Shown: in pieces, positions 16,452-25,798 of the stretch
Layout of the letters: each line of letters starts with the position of its first letter
Numbering within the stretch: the stretch's first letter is position 1
Source: an uncultured Lachnospiraceae bacterium
GTDB lineage: Bacteria; Bacillota; Clostridia; Lachnospirales; Lachnospiraceae
Direction of reading: 5' to 3'
Assembly (NCBI GenBank): GCA_910588815.1
Contig: CAJUQY010000031.1
Location: 1-35,983, forward strand
Length of the DNA stretch: 35,983 nucleotides
The notes under the pieces: model-generated
Told to the model about the DNA's origin: nothing
Databases searched by the model: none
Seen by the model: the letters and a program-made list of their open reading frames with translations, nothing else
Position numbers and translations under genes: made by a program

Positions 16452-18305
16452 ATGGGAAAGATTATAGGTATTGATTTAGGGACAACAAATTCATGTGTGG
16501 CAGTCATGGAGGGCGGAAAGCCTGTTGTGATCGCAAATACAGAGGGAATCCGTACAACTCCTTCCGTCGTGGCATTTACAAAAAACGGAGAAAGGCTGGT
16601 GGGAGACCCCGCAAAGCGTCAGGCCGTGACCAACTCGGAGCGGACCATATCTTCCATCAAGAGACATATGGGCTCCGATTACAAGGTGGACATTGACGGG
16701 AAGAAATATTCTCCTCAGGAGATCTCCGCCATGATCTTACAGAAGCTGAAAGCCGATGCGGAAAGTTATCTTGGAGAGAAGGTGACGGAAGCGGTCATCA
16801 CGGTTCCTGCTTACTTCAATGACGCGCAGCGCCAGGCTACCAAGGACGCAGGGAAGATCGCCGGACTTGATGTAAAGAGGATCATCAACGAGCCCACGGC
16901 GGCTGCATTGGCTTACGGCCTGGACAATGAGAAGGAACAGAAAATTTTGGTATATGACCTTGGCGGAGGCACTTTTGATGTATCCATCATCGAGATCGGC
17001 GACGGTGTGATCGAGGTTCTTGCCACCAACGGCGATACCCGCCTGGGCGGCGATGATTTCGATGCGAAGCTGACAGACTATATGATCTCCGAATTTAAGA
17101 AAGCGGAGGGGGTGGACCTGTCAGGCGACAAGATGGCGCTCCAGAGATTAAAGGAAGCGGCAGAGAAGGCGAAGAAAGAGTTGTCTTCCGCTACCACCAC
17201 CAATATCAACCTGCCTTTTATTACGGCAACAAGCGAAGGGCCGAAGCATTTTGACATGAATCTGTCCAGAGCAAAATTTGACGAGCTGACTCATGATCTG
17301 GTGGAAAAAACGGCTGTTCCGGTTCAGAATGCACTGAGAGATGCGGGCCTTACCTCCGCAGAGATCGGCAAAGTACTCCTTGTGGGCGGTTCCACCCGTG
17401 TACCGGCGGTGCAGGAGAAGGTAAAACAGCTTACCGGAAAAGAGCCCTCCAAGAGCTTGAATCCCGATGAATGTGTAGCCATTGGCGCATCCATCCAGGG
17501 CGGCAAGCTGGCAGGTGACGCGGGCGCAGGCGATATCCTTCTTCTGGATGTGACTCCTCTGTCCCTGTCCATCGAGACCATGGGCGGCGTTGCCACCAGA
17601 CTGATTGAGAGAAACACGACGATCCCCACCAAGCACAGCCAGGTATTCTCCACGGCTGCCGACAACCAGACGGCCGTAGATATCAACGTGCTCCAGGGTG
17701 AGAGACAGTTTGCGAAAGATAATAAGAGCCTTGGCCAGTTCCGTCTGGACGGAATCCCGCCTGCAAGGAGAGGCGTTCCTCAGATCGAGGTTACCTTCGA
17801 TATTGATGCCAACGGCATTGTGAATGTATCCGCCAAGGATCTGGGCACCGGCAAGGAGCAGCATATCACCATCACAGCCGGTTCCAACATGTCCGAGGCC
17901 GACATCGACAAAGCAGTGAAGGAAGCCGCCGAGTTTGAGGCTCAGGATAAGAAGCGCAAGGAAGGCATCGATGCGAGAAATGACGCCGATTCCATGGTAT
18001 TCCAGACAGAGAAAGCCCTGGAGGAGGCCGGCGACAAGATTGACGCGTCAGAAAAGGCAGCCGTGGAAGAGGATATCAAGGCCCTGAAGGCTGTGGTGGA
18101 GGCTACGGCCAACGGTGAGATCTCCGATGCTCAGTTGGATGAGTTAAAGGCCGGAAAAGAGAAATTGATGAACAGTGCACAGTCGCTTTTTGCCAAGATG
18201 TATGAGCAGGCTCAGGGAGCCGCGGGTGCTCAGGGTGCAGGTCCCGATATGGGAGCGGGTTCGGCGGACGACGACGTGGTAGATGCGGATTATAAGGAAG
18301 TTTAA
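16452..18305 (+). CDS. dnaK: Chaperone DnaK (Hsp70)
   Basis: Hsp70 chaperone of 617 residues. The ATPase domain shows GIDLGTTNSCVA at the start, DLGGGTFDVSI (phosphate 2) and VGGSTRVPAVQ (adenosine). The substrate domain and helical lid follow, ending with a Gly/Ala-rich tail and DDVVDADYKEV, the usual C-terminus. ACAGGAGG precedes the ATG. Codon choice here is richer in AAG and GCC than in neighbours, as expected for a highly expressed gene. Confidence 0.98.
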   Translation: MGKIIGIDLGTTNSCVAVMEGGKPVVIANTEGIRTTPSVVAFTKNGERLVGDPAKRQAVTNSERTISSIKRHMGSDYKVDIDGKKYSPQEISAMILQKLKADAESYLGEKVTEAVITVPAYFNDAQRQATKDAGKIAGLDVKRIINEPTAAALAYGLDNEKEQKILVYDLGGGTFDVSIIEIGDGVIEVLATNGDTRLGGDDFDAKLTDYMISEFKKAEGVDLSGDKMALQRLKEAAEKAKKELSSATTTNINLPFITATSEGPKHFDMNLSRAKFDELTHDLVEKTAVPVQNALRDAGLTSAEIGKVLLVGGSTRVPAVQEKVKQLTGKEPSKSLNPDECVAIGASIQGGKLAGDAGAGDILLLDVTPLSLSIETMGGVATRLIERNTTIPTKHSQVFSTAADNQTAVDINVLQGERQFAKDNKSLGQFRLDGIPPARRGVPQIEVTFDIDANGIVNVSAKDLGTGKEQHITITAGSNMSEADIDKAVKEAAEFEAQDKKRKEGIDARNDADSMVFQTEKALEEAGDKIDASEKAAVEEDIKALKAVVEATANGEISDAQLDELKAGKEKLMNSAQSLFAKMYEQAQGAAGAQGAGPDMGAGSADDDVVDADYKEV

Positions 18306-18331
18306 TTGTTTATCCCCCTTTATGGATTCAG

Positions 18332-18354
18332 GGCGGCCCCGCAAGGGGCCTGCC
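18332..18354 (+). other. Hairpin in the dnaK-dnaJ spacer
   Basis: GGC plus GGCCCC pairs with GGGGCC plus GCC (one bulged T) around the tetraloop GCAA. No T run follows, so it is more likely an mRNA-processing or stability element that lowers dnaJ relative to dnaK than a full terminator. The 156-base spacer holds no gene. Confidence 0.45.
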
Positions 18355-18461
18355 TTGGATTCTTTGCGTTGCCAGGCATTCGAGGAAGCTGCCGCGCCGA
18401 GGCATACCTTATATAGCGGCAGGTTCGTTCGGTAAAAATAATTATGGATAGGTGAGGAAAA

Positions 18462-19607
18462 GTGGCTGAGAGTAAGAGAGATTATTATGAGGTGCTGGGT
18501 GTGCCAAAGGATGCCGACGATGCGGCATTGAAGAAGGCGTACCGGGTTCTGGCGAAGAAATATCATCCGGATACCAATCAGGGAAATCCGGAGGCGGAGG
18601 CGAAGTTTAAGGAGGCCTCGGAGGCTTATGCGGTCTTAAGTGACCCTGATAAGAGAAGGCAGTATGACCAGTTCGGCCATGCGGCTTTTGAGGGCGGCGG
18701 AGCCGGGGGCTTTGGCGGTTTTGATTTCAACAGTGCGGACATGGGTGACATTTTCGGCGATATTTTCGGCGATCTCTTTGGCGGCGGAAGAAGAAGCCGG
18801 GCTAATAACGGCCCTATGCGGGGGGCAAATCTCCGCTCCAGAATCCGCATTACCTTTGAGGAGGCACTGTTTGGCTGTGAGAAGGAGATCGAGCTGACCA
18901 GCAGAGACGAGTGCAAGGAGTGCAGGGGAACCGGGGCGAAGCCCGGAACCAAGCCGGAGACCTGCCCCAAATGTAACGGCAAGGGGAGGGTGGTCTATAC
19001 CCAGCAGTCTCTTTTCGGCATGGTGCGCAGTGAGCAGGCATGTCCCGACTGCGGCGGAACCGGGAAGATTATCAAAGAGAAATGTCCGTCCTGCCGGGGA
19101 ACGGGACATACCAGCTCCAAGAAGCGGATTTCCGTGTCCATTCCGGCCGGCATTGACAACGGGCAGAGTGTGCGGATCCGGGGAAAGGGCGAGCTTGGAA
19201 CAAACGGAGGGGAGCGGGGCGACCTTCTGGTGGAGGTGGTGGTATCGGAGCATCCGACCTTCCGGAGACAGGACACCAGCATTTATTCCACGGCTCCCAT
19301 TTCCTTTACCATGGCGGCTCTCGGCGGAGAAATCAGGATTAAGACAGTGGACGGGGAGGTGGCCTACACGGTGGCTCCCGGAACCCAGACTGATACGAGA
19401 ATCCGTTTAAAGGGTAAGGGCGTCCCTTATCTGCGGAACAAGGATGTCCGGGGGGATCACTATGTAACCTTGGTGGTGAAGGTGCCGGAGCGGATGAATA
19501 AAGAGCAAAAGGAAGCTCTTTGGAAGTTCCGGGAGGCCATGGGAGAGACACTGCCTTCGCCGGCTCCGGAGGAAAAGCACAAAAAGAAGGGATTTTTTAA
19601 CAAGTAA
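18462..19607 (+). CDS. dnaJ: Chaperone DnaJ (Hsp40)
   Basis: DnaK co-chaperone of 381 residues. The J domain has HPD in KKYHPDTNQ. A Gly/Phe-rich linker (about 75-110) precedes four zinc motifs: CKECRGTG, CPKCNGKG, CPDCGGTG and CPSCRGTG. The C-terminal substrate domains follow. GTG start at 18462 with AGGTGAGG upstream. Last gene of the heat-shock cluster. Confidence 0.97.
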   Translation: MAESKRDYYEVLGVPKDADDAALKKAYRVLAKKYHPDTNQGNPEAEAKFKEASEAYAVLSDPDKRRQYDQFGHAAFEGGGAGGFGGFDFNSADMGDIFGDIFGDLFGGGRRSRANNGPMRGANLRSRIRITFEEALFGCEKEIELTSRDECKECRGTGAKPGTKPETCPKCNGKGRVVYTQQSLFGMVRSEQACPDCGGTGKIIKEKCPSCRGTGHTSSKKRISVSIPAGIDNGQSVRIRGKGELGTNGGERGDLLVEVVVSEHPTFRRQDTSIYSTAPISFTMAALGGEIRIKTVDGEVAYTVAPGTQTDTRIRLKGKGVPYLRNKDVRGDHYVTLVVKVPERMNKEQKEALWKFREAMGETLPSPAPEEKHKKKGFFNK

Positions 19608-19711
19608 AGGTTCCTTTTTCCGAAAAAATGTGCTATGATAATCCCAGCAACTGAAAGGGACAGCCAAAGGAAGGCGTTGTCTTTAGAATTTTACAGGTGG
19701 TGGGAAAGATT

Positions 19712-19843
19712 ATGGATCCGTTTATTTTTTATTTTTTGATCGGCCTGATCATTTTTGTCGTGATCGTTGCGGCGGTGACTGCGGTGGTAAGTGCAGTGAC
19801 TTGCATATCGGCGGCGGTCGTTGAAGAGGATGAAGAAGATTAG
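19712..19843 (+). CDS. 43-aa single-span membrane microprotein, unknown function
   Basis: A 43-codon frame starting MDPFIFYFLIGLIIFVVIVA. One hydrophobic stretch spans about residues 3-36 and the tail is strongly acidic (EEDEED). AGGTGG lies about 11 bases before ATG. A possible promoter (TATGATAAT near 19634-19642) precedes it and a strong terminator follows 9 bases after its stop, so it looks like an independent transcription unit between dnaJ and the antiporter gene. I do not recognise the family. It could be a subunit of a membrane complex or a stress peptide; the sequence alone does not say. Confidence 0.6.
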   Translation: MDPFIFYFLIGLIIFVVIVAAVTAVVSAVTCISAAVVEEDEED

Positions 19844-19852
19844 ACGGAAAAG

Positions 19853-19895
19853 AGAGCTGTCGTAAAGAGGAAATCGTTTACGGCGGCTCTTTTTG
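19853..19895 (+). terminator. Rho-independent terminator after the microprotein gene
   Basis: A 14-bp stem (19853-19866 with 19877-19890, two G-U pairs), a 10-base loop and a T run from 19891. Confidence 0.88.
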
Positions 19896-19952
19896 TACCA
19901 TGGAAGAGGGGAAGAGAAAAACTTGTCCGGAAGAAGGCGGGGAGGAATGATT

Positions 19953-21260
19953 ATGAAAGAGACAAGGGGAAAAGGCAATCCGGGAGCGCTTGCGCCGATC
20001 GGGATCTTTTTGATCCTATTCCTTGGCGTGGGGCTTCTGAGCGGAGATTTTTATGCGATGCCGGCTATTGTGGCATTTTTAATTGCCCTGATGGCGGCAT
20101 TTTTTCAGAACAGGAAGCGGTCTTTCGGGGAGAAGCTTAAGACGGTGGCCGAGGGGGTCGGCAACGAGGATATTATCACCATGTGTCTGATCTACCTGGC
20201 GGCAGGAGCGTTTTCGGGAACCGTGACGGCGGCCGGGGGCGCGGACAGTACCGTAGCCCTGGGCCTCTCGATCCTGCCTCCCGGCATTGCGGTGGCGGGG
20301 CTTATGCTGATCGGCTGTTTTATGTCGGTGTCCATGGGCACCAGTATGGGGACCATTGGAGCGCTGGCGCCCATTGCTGTGGGAATCAGTGAGAAGACCG
20401 GATTTTCCATGGCCATCTGTATCGGGGCCGTAGTCAGCGGAGCCATGTTCGGCGACAATCTCTCCATGATCTCCGACACAACCATTGCGGCGGTCCGCAC
20501 GCAGGGCTGTGAGATGCGGGACAAGTTTAAGGAGAATTTTTTTCTGGTACTTCCTGCGGCCGCGGTGTCCCTGCTGATTTATGTGGTGATCAGCCGGAAT
20601 ACGTCTTATCAGGTGAGCACACAGATCACATATAATTTGTGGCAGGTGCTCCCCTATCTGGTGGTTCTGGGAGGTGCTTTGGCAGGCATGAATGTCTTCC
20701 TGGTGCTGATTGGCGGGACGGTGCTCTCAGTCCTCGCAGGGCTTGGGACGGGAACCATCCTGGCAGGAGATATTTTCAAGGTTATGGGGGAAGGGGTTAC
20801 CTCCATGTATGACATCACGGTGATCTCCATCATTGTGGCGGCTATTGTGGCGCTGGTGAAGAAGAACGGCGGCATTGACTGTATCTTAAATATGATCCAT
20901 AAAAAGATCAGGGGAAAGAAGGGCGGTGAGCTTGGCATTGCGGCGCTGGCGGTGCTCACGGACATGGCGACAGCCAACAACACAGTGGCTATCGTGATTG
21001 CAGGCCCCATTGCCAGGGAGATCAGCAGTGATTACGGAATTTCCCCCAGAAGGGCGGCTTCCCTCCTGGACATTTTTGCGTCGGTGACCCAGGGGCTGAT
21101 TCCCTACGGCGCCCAGATCCTTCTGGCTGCAGGGCAGACGGGACTTTCCCCTCTTGAGATTATCCCCTATACCTTTTATCCTGTGTTGATGGGAGTCAGT
21201 GTGGTCTGTTTTGTGCTGCTGCGGAAACAGAGAACGCAGGGGCAGAACCTGGCCGGCTGA
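19953..21260 (+). CDS. NhaC-family Na+/H+ antiporter
   Basis: A polytopic membrane protein of 435 residues with about 11 hydrophobic segments. The family motif GAMFGDNLSMISDTT is present, as are the Gly/Ser-rich re-entrant stretches (SMGTSMGTIGALAP and TDMATANNTVA). The start ATG at 19953 has GGAGG 7 bases upstream; ATG 19947 is an alternative. NhaC proteins exchange protons for Na+, and some members carry organic anions (malate/lactate), so the substrate is inferred. It lies 52 bases before pyrC, possibly by chance. Confidence 0.85.
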   Translation: MKETRGKGNPGALAPIGIFLILFLGVGLLSGDFYAMPAIVAFLIALMAAFFQNRKRSFGEKLKTVAEGVGNEDIITMCLIYLAAGAFSGTVTAAGGADSTVALGLSILPPGIAVAGLMLIGCFMSVSMGTSMGTIGALAPIAVGISEKTGFSMAICIGAVVSGAMFGDNLSMISDTTIAAVRTQGCEMRDKFKENFFLVLPAAAVSLLIYVVISRNTSYQVSTQITYNLWQVLPYLVVLGGALAGMNVFLVLIGGTVLSVLAGLGTGTILAGDIFKVMGEGVTSMYDITVISIIVAAIVALVKKNGGIDCILNMIHKKIRGKKGGELGIAALAVLTDMATANNTVAIVIAGPIAREISSDYGISPRRAASLLDIFASVTQGLIPYGAQILLAAGQTGLSPLEIIPYTFYPVLMGVSVVCFVLLRKQRTQGQNLAG

Positions 21261-21312
21261 CAGAAAAGAGCGGACAGTGGACAGAAAGAGGAGCTTTGAC
21301 AAGGAGATAAAT

Positions 21313-22605
21313 ATGAGATTATTGATTCAGGGCGGACATGTGCTTGATCCTGCCACGGGAAAAGACGGGATTTATGACGTGCTTGTGAAAGACGGAAGGG
21401 TCGACCGTGTACAGGAGGAGATTGCCGCGGAGGCAGGGATGGAAGTGATTGATGGGACGGGGTGTTATGTGATGCCGGGATTGGTCGATCTCCATGTCCA
21501 TCTGCGGGACCCCGGTCTTACTTACAAGGAAACGCTCACCACAGGGGGCCGGGCGGCGGCAAAGGGAGGTATAACGACCATCTGCGCTATGCCCAATACG
21601 GTTCCTGTGACAGACAGCCCGGAGATGATCAGAGAGCAGAGGGAACGGGCGAAAAAAGAATGTCTTGTCCACGTCTCATTTGTGGGGGCGGTCACGAGGG
21701 GACAGGATGGAAAGGAGCTCACGGACATTGCCGGGATGAAGCGGGAAGGGATGCGCTGCATCAGTGAGGACGGGAAATCCGTGATGAACGCGAAGCTTTA
21801 CCGGAGGGCCATGGAGACCTCCGCAGAGGAAGGTATTTTGGTGATGGCCCATTGTGAGGATCAGGATATGGTCCGGGATACTGTAATCATCAATGAGTCG
21901 GAGCGGGCGGGTGAACTGGGGCTTTCTGGCGTCACCAATGCGGTGGAGGATGTGATTGCAGCCAGAGACATCCTGTTGGCGAAGGAGACGGGGGCCAGGC
22001 TTCATCTGTGTCACTGTTCCACAAGGGACAGTGTGGAGATGGTGCGGCTGGCGAAGAAAGCCGGCGTTGCGGTGACGGCTGAGGTATGTCCTCATCATTT
22101 TCTTCTTACCAGCAGGGATATTCCCGGCGACGATGCGGACTTTAAGATGAACCCGCCTCTCAGGGAGAGGGAAGATGTGGAGGCCTTGCTTAAAGGGCTG
22201 GAGGAGGGAATCATAGATGTGATTTCCACGGATCATGCGCCTCACGGCGCGGAGGAGAAAGCGAAGGGGTTTGGGGGGGCTCCCTGCGGGATCGTGGGGC
22301 TGGAGACTTCCCTGGCTCTTTCTATGACAAAGCTGGTCCATGGGGGGATTCTGACACCCATGGAGCTGGTTCGGCGGATGAGTGATACTCCGGCGAGGAT
22401 TTTAGGGATCGATGGGGGAAGCCTGGCAGAGGGGGCATGCGCCGACCTGATTTTGGTTGACCCGGAGCGGGAGTGGGTGATCCGGAAGGAGGATTTTGTA
22501 TCCAAGGGAAAAAACACCCCCTTTGACGGAAGAACTGTCAAGGGGAAAGTAGTCATGACCATTGTGGATGGTGAGATCGTATATGATGAAAGGAAGGAAT
22601 TTTGA
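21313..22605 (+). CDS. pyrC: Dihydroorotase, class I
   Basis: Zinc amidohydrolase that closes carbamoyl-aspartate to dihydroorotate, third step of pyrimidine synthesis. It has 430 residues. Metal ligands are His61 and His63 in DLHVHLRDPG, with further motifs at HCED, HLCHCST and the catalytic Asp307 in STDHAPHG. The start ATG was chosen for AAGGAG at 21301-21306; the longer ORF upstream overlaps the antiporter gene. pyrF starts one base after its stop. Confidence 0.95.
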   Translation: MRLLIQGGHVLDPATGKDGIYDVLVKDGRVDRVQEEIAAEAGMEVIDGTGCYVMPGLVDLHVHLRDPGLTYKETLTTGGRAAAKGGITTICAMPNTVPVTDSPEMIREQRERAKKECLVHVSFVGAVTRGQDGKELTDIAGMKREGMRCISEDGKSVMNAKLYRRAMETSAEEGILVMAHCEDQDMVRDTVIINESERAGELGLSGVTNAVEDVIAARDILLAKETGARLHLCHCSTRDSVEMVRLAKKAGVAVTAEVCPHHFLLTSRDIPGDDADFKMNPPLREREDVEALLKGLEEGIIDVISTDHAPHGAEEKAKGFGGAPCGIVGLETSLALSMTKLVHGGILTPMELVRRMSDTPARILGIDGGSLAEGACADLILVDPEREWVIRKEDFVSKGKNTPFDGRTVKGKVVMTIVDGEIVYDERKEF

Positions 22606-22606
22606 A

Positions 22607-23533
22607 ATGATTAATCGGCTTTGTGAAAAAATAAAGAAACTGAATGCGCCCGTTGTGGTGGGACTGGATCCGATGCTCTCTTATGTGCCGGAGCATGTGG
22701 TGAAAAAGTCTCTGGCGGAATATGGGGAGACTCTTTCGGGGGCGGCGGATGCCATCTGGCAGTTTAATAAGGAGATTGTAGATGCTGTTTATGATTTGAT
22801 TCCGGCGGTGAAGCCGCAGGTGGCCATGTATGAGCAGTTTGGCATAGAGGGAATGAAGGCGTACCAGAGGACGGTTGATTACTGCCACGAGAAGGGGCTG
22901 ATCGTCATCGGCGACGTGAAGCGAGGGGACATCGGCTCCACCTCGGCGGCTTATGCGGCGGGACACTTGGGGAAGGTGCAGGTGGGAAGCCGTCTTCTTC
23001 CCGCATTCGACGAGGATTTTGTGACGGTGAACCCCTATCTGGGAACAGACGGGGTGAAGCCCTTCGTGGACGTGTGCAGGGAAGAAAAGAAAGGATTGTT
23101 TATTCTGGTCAAAACCTCCAATCCTTCCAGCGGGGAGTTCCAGGACAGGCTCATTGACGGGCGTCCGCTGTACGAATGGGTGGGCGAACAGGTGGCCAAG
23201 TGGGGAGAGACTTGCGTGGGAGATTCCTACAGTTATGTGGGGGCCGTGGTGGGGGCCACTTATCCCGAGATGGGAAAGATACTCCGGAAGCTGATGCCAA
23301 AGTCCTTCATCCTGGTGCCCGGCTACGGCGCCCAGGGGGGGAAAGCCGAGGACCTGGTCCACTACTTCAATGCGGACGGCCTTGGGGCGATCGTCAATTC
23401 CTCCAGGGGGATCATTGCCGCCTACAAGAAAGAAGCATACGCAAGGTTTGGTGCGGAGCATTTTGGCGAAGCCTCCAGACAGGCGGTCATCGACATGGTT
23501 GAGGACATCCGAAGGGCGCTGGACAGAAGATGA
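22607..23533 (+). CDS. pyrF: Orotidine 5'-phosphate decarboxylase, long type
   Basis: Converts OMP to UMP, last step of de novo pyrimidine synthesis. It has 308 residues, which fits the longer PyrF subfamily 2 found in Clostridia and Actinobacteria; the short type is about 240. The catalytic DxKxxD is Asp103, Lys105, Asp108 in GDVKRGDIGST. The start ATG has AGGAAGG 9 bases upstream. Its stop overlaps a possible earlier pyrK start (ATGA at 23530). Confidence 0.95.
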   Translation: MINRLCEKIKKLNAPVVVGLDPMLSYVPEHVVKKSLAEYGETLSGAADAIWQFNKEIVDAVYDLIPAVKPQVAMYEQFGIEGMKAYQRTVDYCHEKGLIVIGDVKRGDIGSTSAAYAAGHLGKVQVGSRLLPAFDEDFVTVNPYLGTDGVKPFVDVCREEKKGLFILVKTSNPSSGEFQDRLIDGRPLYEWVGEQVAKWGETCVGDSYSYVGAVVGATYPEMGKILRKLMPKSFILVPGYGAQGGKAEDLVHYFNADGLGAIVNSSRGIIAAYKKEAYARFGAEHFGEASRQAVIDMVEDIRRALDRR

Positions 23534-23610
23534 CGGAAGTCCAAGGAATCAACGGGTCTGCGGGAAAGGGAACCGCCCGGGACGAGGCGGATACAGGAGG
23601 AGTAGATTGT

Positions 23611-24375
23611 ATGAAGAAAAAGGAAACGGCAGCAGTGCTCTCCCAGGAATGTTTGGCGCCGGGGATTTACAGCATGTGGCTGGAAACAGGAATCGCGGCT
23701 TATGCGAAGGCGGGGCAGTTTGTGTCCCTGTACAGCCGGGACGGATCCAGGCTTCTGCCCAGGCCCCTAAGTCTCTGTGAGACCGGGAAGGACAGGCTCC
23801 GGCTGGTGTACCGGGTGGCCGGCGCGGGTACGGCAGAATTTTCAACCCTTCGGGCCGGGGATGCCGTTGAGATTTTGGGGCCTCTCGGAAACGGGTTTCC
23901 CTTGGAGGAGGCGGAGGGAAAACGGGTTTTCCTCATCGGCGGCGGCATTGGGGTGCCGCCCATGCTGGAGCTTGCGAAAAGACTTTCCGGTGAGAAGACC
24001 TTGGTCATGGGCTATCGGGACAGCCGGATGTTTTTGAAAAAGGAGCTGGAACAGGCCGGCCCCCTCTTTGTGGCGACGGAGGACGGAAGCTTTGGCACCA
24101 GAGGGAATGTGCTGGACGCTATCCGGGAGAGGGGCCTTTCGGCAGACGTGATGTTTGCCTGCGGGCCGGCTCCCATGCTCCGTGCCATTAAGGCATACGC
24201 GAAGGAGCAGGGGATCCCGGCCTGGATTTCCATGGAGGAGCGGATGGCCTGTGGGATCGGGGCCTGCCTGGGCTGTGTCTGCAAGTCCAAAGAGGTGGAC
24301 AGCCACAGCCATGTGAAGAATAAGCGGATTTGCAAGGACGGCCCGGTATTTTTGGCGGAGGAGGTGGAACTTTGA
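23611..24375 (+). CDS. pyrK: Dihydroorotate dehydrogenase electron transfer subunit PyrK
   Basis: FAD and [2Fe-2S] subunit that passes electrons from PyrD to NAD+. It has 254 residues: FAD domain (RPLSLCE), NAD domain (GGGIGVPPML), then the cluster ligands Cys214, Cys219, Cys222 and Cys241. The start at 23611 was chosen for AGGAGG at 23595-23600 and the usual MKKKETA-type N-terminus. An in-frame ATG at 23530 overlapping the pyrF stop would add 27 poorly conserved residues and cannot be excluded. Its stop overlaps the pyrD start as TGATG. Confidence 0.93.
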   Translation: MKKKETAAVLSQECLAPGIYSMWLETGIAAYAKAGQFVSLYSRDGSRLLPRPLSLCETGKDRLRLVYRVAGAGTAEFSTLRAGDAVEILGPLGNGFPLEEAEGKRVFLIGGGIGVPPMLELAKRLSGEKTLVMGYRDSRMFLKKELEQAGPLFVATEDGSFGTRGNVLDAIRERGLSADVMFACGPAPMLRAIKAYAKEQGIPAWISMEERMACGIGACLGCVCKSKEVDSHSHVKNKRICKDGPVFLAEEVEL

Positions 24376-25277
24376 TGAATTTATCGGTGGAGCTTGCCGG
24401 AGTGACTCTTAAAAATCCGGTGATGACAGCCTCGGGAACCTTTGGCTCGGGGGAGGAATACAGTGAGTTTGTGGAGCTTGGCCGTCTGGGAGCCGTGGTT
24501 ACCAAGGGAGTGGCGAATGTGCCCTGGCCGGGAAATCCCACCCCCAGGATCGCGGAGACCTGCGGGGGAATGTTAAATGCCATCGGCCTGCAAAATCCCG
24601 GCATTGACGTGTTTGTGAAGAGGGATATTCCCTTTTTGAAACAATTTGACACGAAAATCGTGGTCAATGTCTGCGGAAAGACCACGGAGGATTATGTGGA
24701 GGTCGTGGAGCGGCTTTCGGAGGAGCCGGTGGATCTTCTGGAGATCAATATTTCCTGTCCCAACGTGAAGGAGGGAGGGATTGCCTTCGGACAGAGCGCG
24801 GAAGCGGCGGAGGCCATCACCCGGGCGGTGAAAGAGAGGGCAAAGCAGCCGGTGATCATGAAGTTAAGCCCCAATGTGACGGACATTGCGGAAATGGCGA
24901 GGGCGGTGGAGGCCGGAGGCGCCGACGCGGTTTCTCTGATCAATACTTTGACAGGAATGAAAATTGACATCCACAGAAGAATCTTTGCCCTGGCCAATAA
25001 GACGGGCGGGCTTTCCGGTCCTGCCATTAAGCCGGTGGCTGTGCGCATGGTCTATCAGGTTGCCCAGGCAGTTGGGATTCCTGTGATCGGCATGGGCGGG
25101 ATCCGGTGTGCGGAGGACGCACTGGAATTTATTCTGGCGGGCGCCACGGCCGTATCGGTGGGGACGGCCAATTTCCACAACCCTTATGTGACAACCCAGA
25201 TCGCAGACGGGATCCGGGAGTATATGGAACGGTACGGAGTGGAGGATATCCGGGAGCTCATCGGGTCGGTAAAGTGA
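24375..25277 (+). CDS. pyrD: Dihydroorotate dehydrogenase, class 1B catalytic subunit
   Basis: FMN enzyme oxidising dihydroorotate to orotate, paired with PyrK. It has 300 residues. The class 1 catalytic base is Cys128 in NISCPNVKEGG. Substrate motifs VNVCGKT and LINTLTGMKIDI and the FMN phosphate site GMGGI are present. The start ATG overlaps the pyrK stop (TGATG), so a longer ORF start at 24330 inside pyrK is rejected. Last gene of the pyr cluster; pyrE, pyrB and carAB are not in the window. Confidence 0.95.
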   Translation: MNLSVELAGVTLKNPVMTASGTFGSGEEYSEFVELGRLGAVVTKGVANVPWPGNPTPRIAETCGGMLNAIGLQNPGIDVFVKRDIPFLKQFDTKIVVNVCGKTTEDYVEVVERLSEEPVDLLEINISCPNVKEGGIAFGQSAEAAEAITRAVKERAKQPVIMKLSPNVTDIAEMARAVEAGGADAVSLINTLTGMKIDIHRRIFALANKTGGLSGPAIKPVAVRMVYQVAQAVGIPVIGMGGIRCAEDALEFILAGATAVSVGTANFHNPYVTTQIADGIREYMERYGVEDIRELIGSVK

Positions 25278-25357
25278 GGGGACGGCGCATTTGTTCTTTG
25301 GTTTCGGGCGGCCGCTGCAGACATATGTGAAAGATTAAACTCCATTTGCGTAAAAGC

Positions 25358-25388
25358 AAATTCCACAGGGATAAAAGAAGTGGAATTT
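25358..25388 (+). terminator. Candidate terminator of the pyr cluster
   Basis: AAATTCCAC (25358-25366) pairs exactly with GTGGAATTT (25380-25388) around a 13-base loop, followed by an A/T-rich run. A smaller hairpin (25344-25349 with 25356-25361) overlaps its left arm, so only one can form. Confidence 0.55.
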
Positions 25389-25429
25389 AAATTTTCATTT
25401 TTCGGCCGTGCCTGAAAGCCGTGGAGTGG

Positions 25430-25458
25430 TTGACAATCCACCTGCCATCGTTTATAAT
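25430..25458 (+). promoter_or_regulatory. Consensus promoter of the nik-type operon
   Basis: TTGACA (25430-25435), 17 bases, TATAAT (25453-25458): a full consensus match. Transcription would begin near 25465, just upstream of the riboswitch. Confidence 0.9.
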
Positions 25459-25477
25459 TGGGTACGAAATGAATCGG

Positions 25478-25633
25478 GATCAAGTGCCGGAACTTCCGGG
25501 TAAAAGAGAACTGAGTGAGATTCTCAGACGAACTGGTCACTGTGAAGGGGAGCACTCCTGCAGGATGCCATTATGCGAAAGCATGAGAAGGCGCAGGAGG
25601 GCGTGGAGCCAAAGTCAGGAAACCTGCTTGATC
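25478..25633 (+). promoter_or_regulatory. Cobalamin riboswitch
   Basis: Closing stem P1 is GATCAAG (25478-25484) with CTTGATC (25627-25633). Conserved segments follow in order: GTGCC, the AAGAGAACTGAGTGAGATTC block (a paired variant of the usual GGTG...TCC box), GGTCACTGTGA, a CCATT...GAGAAGGC hairpin, and the 3' signature GTCAGGAAACCTGC. Known function: adenosyl- or methylcobalamin binding lowers expression of B12 synthesis or cobalt/cobalamin transport genes. It is followed by two terminators and the nikABCDE-type genes. Confidence 0.9.
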
Positions 25634-25674
25634 TTACGGGCATTGACGCTTCCTGTACTAAGCGGTCAATCAGA

Positions 25675-25705
25675 GTGAAAAGTTCGCGCGGCTTTTTACT
25701 TTTTT
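25675..25705 (+). terminator. First leader terminator downstream of the riboswitch
   Basis: GTGAAAAG (25675-25682) pairs with CTTTTTAC (25692-25699, one G-U) around a 9-base loop, then six T. A 10-bp hairpin with one bulge (about 25642-25671) sits directly before it. This is the probable expression platform of the cobalamin riboswitch. Confidence 0.75.
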
Positions 25706-25798
25706 GTGTACACGTGCCACAGAGGAAGAGTGCCGGCAGAGCCGGCGGGGATCGGCACGGCGAGCAGGAAAGAGAAACCTTCCCTGCCCGATTTGTCA

